Source of the DNA: Cristatella mucedo
Lineage: Eukaryota; Bryozoa; Phylactolaemata; Cristatellidae
Assembly: GCA_009760855.2 (NCBI GenBank)
Contig: WPIO01000009.1
Span: 9,410,001 to 9,466,291, forward strand
Reading direction: 5' to 3'
Length of the DNA stretch: 56,291 bases
Both the position numbers and the translations under genes were made by a program. Position 1 is the stretch's first letter; each line of letters starts with the position of its first letter. Shown here in pieces: positions 47,313-56,291 of the stretch. A model generated the notes under the pieces. That model was not told the DNA's origin. It saw only the letters and a list, made by a program, of their open reading frames with translations, and searched no databases.

Positions 47313-49474
47313 TTATAAAAGTACTTGAAATGAGATAAAAGATCTTATAAGGAGCAACACGAATGTTCTATTGTGCCCGACGGAAAGATCGAACCACAGG
47401 CTCATCTGGGCAGGGAGCAGAGTTTGCTCAGGCACCGTCACCTGCAGCCGAGCGGCGGCCTGCTCTGGCAGTGCAGAGAGCGGCCTTGACAGGCAGTGGC
47501 AGAGGCCCGCGCCGAGACAGACAAGCGAAGCGGCACGCACAAGGCCGACGGACGCCACAATCGCTGCCTCCGCTCACCTTTCCCTGCCGCCGAACAACCA
47601 AACACTTCTCACTTGACGTAACAGCAATAGGAACACAGGTAGGGGGCCACTCACGCAGGCCCCTGGTCTCGACTGTGAACTCGAAGATAAGTGTGTCCAC
47701 GCGAATTCCACATCGACACCGACGTCTTCTAGCTTCGCACGGGGAGATGGACGTGTGCCCAAGCATTGCGGCGCAGCGGCCGTGCCTGCTTTGGCAAGTG
47801 AGGTAGCAATTTGCTGCTATGGGCGGGTCTGCAAGCTTGTCTTCCGCTTTTACTACTGGGGTGGGGAGATGCTCGCCGGCCCGTCAATTCGCTGGAGATC
47901 ATAGAGAGACTTTCCGAAAAGGTCTTATAGACTTTCACATTGGTACCATTTCTGCCCCCCCCCCAGCAAGTAACGGATACTTACGACTGTCCCGCAGCCG
48001 CCCAGAGCCGGCTGCAGGCAAGCCCTGAAGAGGAGGCTTCGTGCCCTGGGAAGCTAGGCTTGCATAACTCGCAAAGGGGCATGCCACCAGCCACTAGGCA
48101 AAGAAACGCGAGCTGCCGCAAGGCCGCGAAGCTGACGACCGATGCTCACTGTGTTTAACACGACGGCTAGTCTGCCTAATGCAGGTGACAACAAAAATTG
48201 AGATCACGACGGCTGAGACGAGCATCAATAAACTTACAACTGGGGTGACGACTACGCCGGAAGCAGTGGTCCAAGCCAGCACTTCGGAGGTTAGCAGGTA
48301 GAGGGCAGGCTTCGCGGTTTGAATGACGGTGGCAGCAACGTACGAGCTATACTCTGCGAGGAGCTTTCGATGTTAGGAATGCATAGCGCACGCTTAGCCG
48401 GAGGAGAGTCAGTACTGACGGGCTGCAGCATGAGAGCAGGACACAGGTGACCTCTGACTCACTGGAGCAGACTGCCGGGCACTAGGGGAGGTTGCCGGGA
48501 GCCCACACGTCCGCACCAGCCTTGCTATCCAGCTGGCGCCACAGTTTGCTCAAGAGAGTTCCCGACTCTCCATCGTCACCGCGCATCGCCTCCGTGACAT
48601 ACTCACTCCTGCAGCTGTGAGGCGCACCGACCACTGAGCACTGAGCTCACGGCCGCACCACCTGCCAGTTTTGCTGCCGCTGCCGTTGCCACTGCTGCAG
48701 CTGCTGCCGCTGCTGCTCCTCAGTCATCACAAAGTCCAAAGCCATTGCTAAGGCCGCCCGAACGTCGACAGGCTGCTCGCTTGCCGAATCATCAAAGTGC
48801 AGCGCGCTACAGCCAAGCTCTTCGGGCTCTGAGTCGTGCGTGAGCTGCCACTTCACACGCCATGGCACGTGTCGCTCATGCGCGAGCCTGCAGAGGCATG
48901 ACCGTGATGCCGTGCATGCACGAGCCTCGCAGGCAAGATGCGGAGGTGATGCCAAAAGCGACGGCATATGCAAGCAACGAGAGGAAATGGCTGGAAGCTC
49001 TGCAAATGGCCGGAGAGGCCATGACCCCGAGGGTTGGAGGCCGCCTGTGAGCGAGAGCCAAGCGATGCTAGCTTGCTGTCTCAGCGAGTCCAAGTGGAGG
49101 GGAAGTGACGACTGGCTCAAGGCGAGCGACCTCGATTTGTCTCTTGCAACCAGAGGTCTGGCGATATGTGCTGCCAAGCAGTCACGAACAGCAGAAGCAG
49201 CCAAAGCCGCCACATCTTCGAGATTCCATGTAGCTTCCACATTTATGTAGCACTCTTTTAGCGGCCAGCTACGCCGATATTTTCTAAACGTTGGCATGAG
49301 CCAGCAGCAACAGAGCTAGGTCTTAGTGAATCATGATATCCCAAGACTGCTGTATTTAGCGGTAGATTCTAAGGTGCACAGATTGCACCAAGCAATCGAG
49401 ACCAGGCTGAATGAAGCGACTGCAAAATCGTCTGACGGCTACGACCTAGCAAGCCTCCTACGGCCGCAGAAGCA
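47313..49474. other. GC-rich region with long frames of unknown meaning
   Basis: Overlapping frames on both strands, notably 47363-47806 + (147 codons) and 48647-49297 - (216 codons). The latter ends in a Gln-rich stretch (EEQQRQQLQQWQRQRQQNW) coded by CTG/CTGCCG-type repeats and has a preceding acidic part, SEPEELGCSALHFDDSASE. Neither shows a domain I know. The minus-strand frame is the more protein-like of the two and might be an exon, but no splice-linked partner can be defended. Confidence 0.25.
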
Positions 49475-49778
49475 GGCTTGCTCGACGATATTAGCCACCG
49501 CCATCCTCGAATCACTGGCTTTCGACTCTCTGGTGCCCGTGGGCAACGTATTCCTGGCTCTCCACCGTTTAGGTTTGCACGTATGAAGCCGTTTGGCTTT
49601 GGGGGTACCTCGTGGGCTGGTACCTCGTGAGTGTCCCTCAGGCCGAGCGATGAGATAGTGCTCTCTCTCTCTCACACCGGCAGCGCACTGTGCTCTAGTC
49701 TTGCCTCATGGCATACAAGAGCTGCTTGCAGCAGTTGCAATCGCGAGCGTCTAGGTCGTAGCCAGCTTTAATGGTTTA
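49475..49778 (-). repeat. Diverged local duplication, copy 1
   Basis: Homologous with 50490-51075: shared words 'atcctcgaatc', 'gtccaccgttt/ctccaccgttt', 'cacgta.gaagccgtttggc', 'cacctcgtgagtgtcc', 'cttgcagcagttgcaatcgcg'. On the minus strand it encodes KAGYDLDARDCNCCKQLL, with a stop where copy 2 has glutamine. There is no LINE inside this copy. Confidence 0.65.
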
Positions 49779-50489
49779 GCAGCAAAACTGCTTGATCAGC
49801 AGAAGAAGAAACAGTCAAAGATGCACGCGAGATCGTTTTGTTCGGTCGTTGGGTCTATGAGTTCGAGCACTGGATCGACGATGCAGATCTGCTGGACGAA
49901 AGTTCGCGTCGGCAGAGGCAGCTGCAAGGTCTGCGAAAATCAGGCCTAGTGATGTCATGCGGTGCACTGACTAACGATTCCATGTTAATCGCCGGCCCGG
50001 ACAAAAGTACTCTGATGCCTGGGAGCATTCAGTAGCTACAGTGCTACAATTTCGGCAGCATTGGGAAGGGTGGCAGCACGTGCCTGCTATTGGCGGTCGC
50101 GGTGGCCCAAACAGCCCTGCTGCTATCTTTCCCATCCGAACTGTCTTAGCCATTGTTGCTGCTACCGTTACCACTCCTGTTGCCGTCGCCATGCCCGTTG
50201 GCCCAGATGTCAGCGGTGAAACCATCACTGATGGTGCTGTCCGAAGCGATGGTTTGCTATTTATGACGGATCCCTAAGGATCTAGTGTGACCAGTTGCCA
50301 ACACTTTTTCTCTATGAAGTAGTTATTTAAGAGTAAAAACAAGCTGTTATAGTGTGATGGCTAGTGGGTGTTGTGTCAGTTACCGACCCATCGAGCTGCT
50401 GTCGGCAATGTTGCGGTCATTTCACGGTCCTCTCGTTGGCATCATCCTATCGTCCGCATCGCCTTTTCGTCGGCATCTGCCTTGTTGTC
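49779..50489. other. No gene recognised
   Basis: Frames 49838-50035 + and 50041-50277 + show no domain. The minus-strand frame 49971-50228 is antisense and low in complexity. Confidence 0.35.
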
Positions 50490-51090
50490 GGCTTGCTCAA
50501 GCCGAGTGAATAGCCGCCACAGTCCTCGAATCGATAGCGTTCGGCTCTCGGCAGCCACGGGCTACGTTTTACCGGCCGTCCACCGTTTCGGTTTTCACGT
50601 GTATAGCCGTTTGGCCTTGCGACGTAGAAGCACAGGCACCTCGTGAGCGTCCGTCTGCACGAATGTGATGAGTGATGATAATAGGCTCTCACCGGCTGTG
50701 TGCAGAGCTTATAATAATAATAATAATAATAATAATAATGCACTGGATAAAGCGCCCTCAGAGAATTAATCTCTTTCTGGGCGCTTTACATTTGCTGCAA
50801 AGGGAAACGCGATTGAATCGTGAGTAATATCATGCTCGATGAACAACATAAATAACATGGTTAGTGGTGACATGCACAGGGTCAGCATGCAAGTGTGGTT
50901 AGTGGCAGCATACACAGTGTCAGCACGCATAAGCACGTGAAGGACGAATCACAGGGACCCACTAAATGCTGTCCTAAATCGGTGTGTCGTGCGCCTGGCC
51001 TGATGTTGTGGAAGAGCAACTTGCAGCAGTTGCAGTCGCGTGTCTCTAAGTCGTGGCCGGCTTCAATGAGTTGGCAGGCGAAGTGGCAGG
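50490..51090 (-). repeat. Diverged local duplication, copy 2 (interrupted by LINE A)
   Basis: The left part, 50490-50710, and the right part, 50988-51090, are collinear with 49475-49778. A LINE A 3' end sits between them. On the minus strand the right part reads CHFACQLIEAGHDLETRDCN, CCKLLFH, in the frame 51175-50882. The shared RDCNCCK peptide suggests that the duplicated DNA once coded for protein. Confidence 0.65.
50711..50987 (-). mobile_element. LINE A 3' end inserted in the local duplication
   Basis: (AAT)n of about 27 bp, 'gcactggataaagcgccctc', 'tctttctgggcgctttacat', 3' UTR to 'gctgtcctaaatcggtgtg'. The long pure ATT run and the few changes mark it as a recent insertion. Confidence 0.92.
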
Positions 51091-52184
51091 TTTCCAGGCA
51101 GACATTTGAATCACTAGTAACGATCTCCTCGCACACGATTGTGCTGTGTATTTCCGTTTTATTCGGACGTGCCACCTGGTCTCGATCGGAACCATCTGCT
51201 TGCCGTAGTCACGTGCTCGTTTTCGCGGCTCGTATGTCACGGCTATATCTATATCTGCTCTCATCTGACGTGTTCACCTGAACGTCCGCATGATGTTCTA
51301 ACAGGCTTTCAGCCCTTGAGAGCCCATAGTTACGATATGCCGTGCCCTTCTGCTTCCCTGCGTTAACAGTGCAGATATTGTGAGCCATTCAAAACTACCG
51401 GATCCTGTGTCGAAGTAGTCAAGTAGGAAAGTGCGAGTAAGAATTGAACTCTTTATGGACCAGATTGCTGTTAGCCTTTATTCTGCTAAATCACTAGATA
51501 CATTACTACTTGATGTGTATGTACACTAGTAGGTTTTTAGCCGGCTTAATGATGCTAATCAATTTTGCATGGTGCCCTTTTCCCAGATGCTAGAATTTAT
51601 CCGCCTGCAGCTAGTTGGCTCACTCAGGCGATTCAGGTCTCTCGGTGTAATTTATGCTCGAAAAAGTGCTTTAAATGCTTTATAACTTATTTATAATATA
51701 ATTTATAATTTATAATAATTTAAATTAATTTATAAAAATGCTTTTTAATTGATGCTCGAAAAAGTCCTGGCAAAAGTCTAATTCTCTGCATTCAGTCTTG
51801 ATAGAGTGCCTAAGCCGCAGGGGCACTAGTGACCTGCAGCCAGCCTAGAGTTATTATAGCCCACGCCTTCGCTCGACTATATGCTAGTCTTGGCCAATCG
51901 CCTACTTCGAAATACGTTGAAATCAAACCACTGCAATGGGCAGATTCACAGCTTCTTTTTAAATAATAAAGGGTTATAAGGACCGGCAGCACCACAGATT
52001 GGATCTGCCATACTGCAAAAGCTTGCACAGTCATACAAAGACGAAGGAGTAAATGAAATATTGGTGAAGGTACGCTTTTTTACCCGTACATAAATTTCGT
52101 CAAGAAAGTTGAATTGCAAATTCCAAACTCAGCCGGCTTGCGGTAGCGGTATATTGGGCAGCAAGACAAGGGCGATGCTAAATA
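51091..52184. other. No gene recognised
   Basis: AT-rich in the middle (51660-51760, repeated 'tttataatt' words, with 'tgctcgaaaaagtgct' and 'tgctcgaaaaagtcct' about 90 bp apart). No coding signal. Confidence 0.4.
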
Positions 52185-52322
52185 AATAGAATTCATTTGC
52201 ATAGCGTCCCAAGATAACTTAATCTCTATTCAGGCGCTTCACCTTTACCTGAGGGCTCGAGCCCACGACCTCGGCCACACCTTGGTGCACCCTAACCACC
52301 AGACCAAACCAGCTCGAATAAG
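52185..52322 (-). repeat. SINE2 copy, well preserved
   Basis: Minus strand: 'gctggtttggtctggtggtt' (A box), 'gaggtcgtgggctcgagccc' (B box), a short linker, then 'gtgaagcgcctgaatagaga', 'ttaagttatcttgggacgct', 'atgcaaatgaattc'. Head and LINE-like tail are both complete, making this the reference copy for the family. Confidence 0.8.
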
Positions 52323-52465
52323 TGCAATGCCACGTCTGTACGGCACCATTTTGAAGACTCCCGCCTGGAGCCGATGCAGGGGCCTAGCCAGTCGCGGGGT
52401 CTGAGTCGTGCAGACTAGTTATGAAACATCGACAGGCGACTGAGGCGAGTATTATTGACCCTGAG

Positions 52466-52582
52466 TCTTACTTAGTCCAGGGGTAAGGTGCTGCTCTCTC
52501 TCCCCGACCCGAGTTGTGGGGCGACGAGTGCCGTGAGTTCTCTTCTATCGCTATACAAATGAGGCTGGTAAATCAGCTGACA
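52466..52582 (+). repeat. SINE1 copy, internally deleted
   Basis: 'cttagtccaggggtaaggtg' (A-box region), 'cccgagttgtggggcg' (decayed B box), 'gttctcttctatcgctatac', 'aaatgaggctggtaaatcag'. About 50 bp of the body are missing. Confidence 0.7.
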
Positions 52583-53139
52583 TTTATTTTTATTATTCAG
52601 CCCACTTAAACAGCCGACCTTTTAGGTCTCTTTAGGCTGCAATGGCTGACACAACACGTGACCTCACTGCCTGCTTGGATGAAGATGACAAGAATCGTAG
52701 TGGGTGAAGTCACACAGAACGCATTGCGTGACCGCATCATATTTTTTATTTTTGGGTTTACTAGTTTGAATTTACACTCATAGTTGAAACTGAACATTGA
52801 AATAATAGAACTCGGAAGAAATGTGAAATGAGGGTAGCTCCGACGGTAGCCATGTCAAGCCAGTAGCTTGATCTCTCAGCGCTATCACCCAGTTTATTGT
52901 AGCCAAAGCGTTTCAAGTGATTCCGCTCGGACCAGCTGAGATGGCGCTTTGCAAGGCTGCCTAATTTTCAGAGTTTTACATTTACGCTGCTGTGCTTTTG
53001 CATTTACCAGTTCCGTTAAATGGCTGCGAAGTTAATGGTAGATTTTATTTAGCAGACAGTATATTTTTTCCGTATCACTATCAATCGAGGTTCTGAAAGA
53101 AAGGAGCCGAAAGGGAAAGGCGCTCCCGCCATTACTAAA
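52583..53139. other. No gene recognised
   Basis: Moderately AT-rich sequence. No repeats shared with the window and no convincing frame. Confidence 0.4.
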
Positions 53140-53145
53140 GATCCC

Positions 53146-53487
53146 GAATGACGCCGGAAGAGGCTGCTGCATGATGCGTTGCAGAAGCTGAAAGGAAGTG
53201 CCACCGTCGCTAGCGAATAATAGGCCGCAGAAAGTGAGGAAGAAGCGGAAGTGGTGAGTAACCGCGCCTCTGAAGCCGCTCGTCAGTGGCGCCTGCAACG
53301 ACGAGCCGGAGTGACGCCGAAGGAGGCTGCCGAGCGGCGCGATGCGGAAGTGGAAAGAGTGAGCCGTTCTTGCCAGCAGCCACGGGTCGGAGAGTCTGAG
53401 CAAGAAGCAGACGCACGACGCATGCGCGTCGCTAAAGCGGTTCGCCAGTCGCGCCAGCAGCAGCATGGCGGAGAGACCGAGGGATAA
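53146..53487 (+). pseudogene. Degenerate tandem-repeat protein (RR..A.TPEEAA.RR.AE type)
   Basis: Plus-strand sequence encodes imperfect repeats of about 27-30 residues. The first reads MTPEEAAA, stop, CVAEAERKCHRR; later ones are AGVTPKEAAERRDAEVERVS and ESEQEADARRMRVAKAVRQS. The clean frame is 53251-53487; upstream units are broken by stops and a frame change. Similar charged 'ETPEEAxARR' repeats occur, to my knowledge, near the N-terminus of Helitron-associated and other mobile-element proteins in invertebrates. No Rep or helicase motif is visible nearby, so the assignment is tentative. Confidence 0.4.
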
Positions 53488-54427
53488 GCGGAAGTCGCAT
53501 GCTATTTCCCGCAATTTTTCACGGGCATAGCCTGGCACGAGTATAGTTTTCTAACGGACCTGGCGAGCTTCAAACGAGAATCCTATGATTACAAGTTAAA
53601 TCCGCGAAGAAACTTGCTTCGTAGGAGAAAGAAAACCTGTTCAACGAATTTAGACTCGTTGAAGTGACTGAAAACGCTGGTTCTCAGCCCAGCAGTTAAA
53701 CAGATAGGCGTACAATCCCAACGATATCCGATAGACTAAAGCAATGCTGCTCTCCTATAAGAAGATAGCCGTACAATAATAGGAGGCAAGTTAACCTCGC
53801 TTATTGCCGCTCTGTCCAGGTACGTGGATAAGCGTTATTTGGCTTATTTATGTGTGAATCAGCACCAGGCGGATACAGAATCAATAGGATTTCTGAAGAC
53901 GTTTCCAAGAACAGAAGTTTTTAGGTAATTTCTTGTTAGCCTTCTCAACTAGCGCACAACAAGGCAATCTCTCCAATGGATAATCATTAGTGCCACAGCA
54001 GTCGACAGGATATGAAACATTCGTCGGAAAAGTTCCATTTCGCAAGAACAATTTCTTATAGAATAAATTTTTAAAGGAATTAAATTAATGGAGTGAATTC
54101 TTAAGAAACTTAACTTCATAAATTAATGAAGTCGCCATGGGCTTGGCTACGCCCACAATGTAGTTCCGCCCCAGCCGGACTCCTCACTCCACACCGAATG
54201 GCCGACGGGCGCGCTGTGTACCGGCTCGTTGGCACTGCAGTCGGGCAGTATCGGCATACTAAGCCCAGTGTAATTGTGTCACGGTCAGTTGTGGTCGTGT
54301 GACCTCACTAGTCCTGCAGCGAAGAACTTTCTACTTGTCCACAGGCCTGTGAGGACGCTATCCACTCTCGGTCTCTCTCCCTTTTCTCTCATTCTATTAC
54401 CTACCGGCGCTGCTTACGCGACGGCTA
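53488..54427. other. No gene recognised
   Basis: AT-richer, without coding signal. 'gaattcttaagaaacttaac' and similar words occur at about 54060-54130. Confidence 0.4.
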
Positions 54428-54548
54428 CTACCGCTACATCCGTATGTACGCTCGCTCGCTTGCGTTGCTACCGCTACATCCGTATGTACGCTCGCTCGCT
54501 TGCGTTGCTACCGCTACATCCGTAGGTACGCTCGCTCGCTTGCGTTGC
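54428..54548. repeat. 40-bp tandem repeat, 3 copies
   Basis: Unit of the form gctaccgctacatccgtatg plus tacgctcgctcgcttgcgtt. Copies run 54428-54466 (first base absent), 54467-54506 and 54507-54546, with a single change (tatg to tagg) in the third. Confidence 0.95.
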
Positions 54549-55100
54549 CTGCGCACGATACAATACAGCCGTCGTCATCGTCCGTACCTGTGACTCGCTT
54601 GTGGGGGGGGGGGGCTTCGCTCTTCGTCGCGCGCCCAGCGAGCTCCTACATCGCTGGCTAGGTCAAGCTGGTCCTTTGACCTGAGGCCGGATGGCGATGA
54701 CGCCCCTGAATGTGGGCAGTGAGCCGAAAGAGGTTCAAGGGCCAAGATGCTGGATGCGGCGCTAGTGTCCCGCTCGTTCAATATTCACATCCCGCAGGAT
54801 GGATTGCTGACGGTTGCCGACAATGCGGCCAATCATAGAAGGCCACGAGGACCTACGGCCCGAGTGTGGCAGAAAATGAGTGGAGTTGGGTTATGTGCAG
54901 GTCTGTACTGCTCCTCTGATAAGCCGCTGGTGAGCAGCTGCTGGGAGCATCATCGAGAGGTGCCGGTGCACAGCTGCGGTCCGCCCGTGATGTGGCATGG
55001 ACACAGGCCGGTAACGCACCGATGAACAGATGGCGGATTCCCCGTCGGGGTCAGCCGTCGCACAGCTGTGATCCGCCTCGGCTGAATCGTCGGCGTCGGC
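54549..55100. other. GC-rich, no gene recognised
   Basis: Contains a G12 run at about 54601. The frames 54747-55025 + and 54950-55324 - have no domain. Confidence 0.35.
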
Positions 55101-55171
55101 GAGTGCATAGCCGCGCTAGAGGAGAAGGGAGTCGAGTGCATAGCCGCGCTAGAGGAGAAGGGAGTCGAGTG
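55101..55171. repeat. 33-bp tandem repeat, 2 copies
   Basis: Two identical copies (55101-55133, 55134-55166) begin gagtgcatagccgcgctaga and end agggagtc, followed by 'gagtg'. Being a multiple of three, it gives an 11-residue repeat (HSRARGEGSRV) in the plus frame 54992-55282. That frame has no other support. Confidence 0.95.
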
Positions 55172-55500
55172 GCAGAAAAGAGGCGAAGGAAGTCGCGAAA
55201 CCCGCTCTGTTCCGTCCGTGCGCCGTACAATAGACTGTTGGTATTGGTCGTCGGCTGGCTCTCTGCGTGCGTGCGTGCGTGAGCCGAGCAAAAATGAGCG
55301 AGCTCGCTGTTGGAGCGTTCGCATTCCGCGTTTCCCTGTAGCATGTAGCTCGTAGCCGCCGCCTCCGTCGCCGCCCCCTGAAGCCGGAGCAGCTTGGCTT
55401 GCGGAGGTTTCCCTTCGCTAGTGAGTCTCTCCGCTACGCTGCCTATGTCGTACCAATGTAGCTGCTGGTGTTCTTTTTCGGGATCGCTTCCTCCCTCGCC

Positions 55501-55730
55501 GCGAGTAGTTGTGTTTTGAACGTTATAGAGCCTAGGGCTTAATATAAGCGTCTGCCAGCGATGGCAGGAGAAGAACTAAACAGCACTGCGCGGGCCCTAT
55601 GGGACAGTTAGGCCAAAGGGGTGCGAGAAGCGGCGGCCATTGCGGGCCAATGCGGCAGGACGCGCTCGGGCTGCAGCCGATCTTCTTGAAGGCGAGTAGT
55701 TGTGTTTTGAACGTTATAGAGCTTAGGGCT
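55501..55730. repeat. 39-bp direct repeats 191 bp apart
   Basis: gcgagtagttgtgttttgaa plus cgttatagagcctagggct at 55501-55539 recurs at 55692-55730 with one change (cct to ctt). The copies enclose GC-rich sequence with a short frame, MAGEELNSTARALWDS. This could be a segmental duplication or exons reused by local rearrangement. Confidence 0.9.
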
Positions 55731-55884
55731 CAGCCTCGACCCTCAATCTCGCTGTCGCTCGATCGAGTGTCCTCGTCTGAGACCACTAGTCTCCATAACT
55801 TTCAAAACCCAGCTACTCACTCAACACTAGACTCACTGTCGCTCGGCACAATGTTTTCGCCTACTTCGTTGGTTATCATCCTAT

Positions 55885-56270
55885 CGCACTCTAATATAAC
55901 AAAATTTGATTTAAAGAAAAAATTTATTAAATACACTATGAGTACAAGATGTAAATTTTTTCCTAGACATTGGCATGAGAGTATGATTTCTTATAAAATC
56001 AGAATTAGGGAAGTATTTTACAAGTTTTATGATCATTGCATTCCTTTTGTTAATGGATATGATGAAATTAAACTACACACAGATTTTATAATTGATTTAA
56101 TTCGTAAAGGTGAGAGACAAAAGTTAACAAATTATAATTTGATTAGACACTCAGAATTCTTTAATGAGAATCAATCTCCTAGTATTGTTGATGATTGTCC
56201 AGTTAAAACATTCAGGGATCCATATTATGAAAAAGGTTTTCCAAGAAATATTGCTGATAATATTTTATAA
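55885..56270 (+). CDS. AT-rich ORF of unknown origin at the window end
   Basis: Base composition changes abruptly at about 55885 from GC-rich to AT-rich. From there a frame runs to TAA at 56270. The ATG at 55938 gives 110 codons; the open stretch is in phase with upstream GC-rich sequence, probably by chance. The protein has a normal mix of charged, aromatic and aliphatic residues (MSTRCKFFPRHWHESMISYK, then HTDFIIDLIRKGERQKL, then FRDPYYEKGFPRNIADNIL) and codons ending mostly in A or T. I do not recognise the family. It could be an AT-rich foreign insertion (endogenised viral, symbiont or selfish-element DNA), the start of a host exon in an AT-rich isochore, or an assembly join. Confidence 0.45.
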
Positions 56271-56291
56271 ATAATTATAGAAAAACGGCAG

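Overview
This window is nuclear DNA from an animal, most likely a non-vertebrate metazoan that I cannot place more precisely. Evidence for this is a spliced GABARAP-type Atg8 gene with GT-AG introns, many broken L2/CR1-type LINEs, tRNA-derived SINEs, a BED-finger hAT transposon, a Tigger/pogo-like fragment, and long (GA)n and (TA)n microsatellites. Nothing looks bacterial: there are no operons, no Shine-Dalgarno sites and almost no long open frames outside retroelements.

The only cellular gene I can name is on the + strand at 30746-34463. It is a three-exon gene for a GABARAP/Atg8 ubiquitin-like autophagy modifier, with a polyadenylation signal at 34701. Its coding sequence stops exactly at the conserved C-terminal glycine. 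Two open stretches just downstream (34961-35212 and 35487-35789) could be exons of another gene, but I do not recognise them.

Most of the rest is a repeat graveyard. 'LINE A' (L2-like: EEP endonuclease, reverse transcriptase, about 50-nt conserved 3' tail, then (ATT)n) has about 18 pieces. 'LINE B' (related reverse transcriptase, (CATTA)n tail) has four. 'SINE1' (tRNA head plus a conserved body of about 100 nt) has eight copies. 'SINE2' (tRNA head plus a LINE A-like tail) has four or five. Several insertions are nested and can be ordered in time: LINE B twice into one LINE A at 3.7-6.7 kb; an hAT transposon (17119-19672, 14-bp inverted ends, 8-bp target duplication) into a LINE A at 15.96-21.7 kb; and a LINE A into one copy of a diverged local duplication at 50.7 kb.

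Region by region. 0-2 kb: GC-rich, with a short repeat, a SINE-like head and a gag-like fragment. 2-6.7 kb: nested LINEs. 6.7-10 kb: mostly unassigned. 10-14.6 kb: LINEs, an RT-like fragment, an LTR-like repeat and SINE1. 15-26.6 kb: the long LINE A with the hAT insert, then more LINE A, a second LTR-like repeat and an unidentified ORF. 26.6-30 kb: GC-rich unassigned DNA and microsatellites. 30.7-35.8 kb: Atg8 gene and possible exons. 36-47.3 kb: SINEs, LINE pieces, a pogo-like fragment and a Cys-rich ORF. 47.3-55.8 kb: GC-rich DNA with tandem repeats, a local duplication and a degenerate repeat protein. 55.9 kb to the end: an abrupt AT-rich ORF unlike its surroundings.

I ran no database search. 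Family names rest on motifs visible in the translations and on comparing copies within the window. Repeat boundaries are mostly good to about 10-30 bases.
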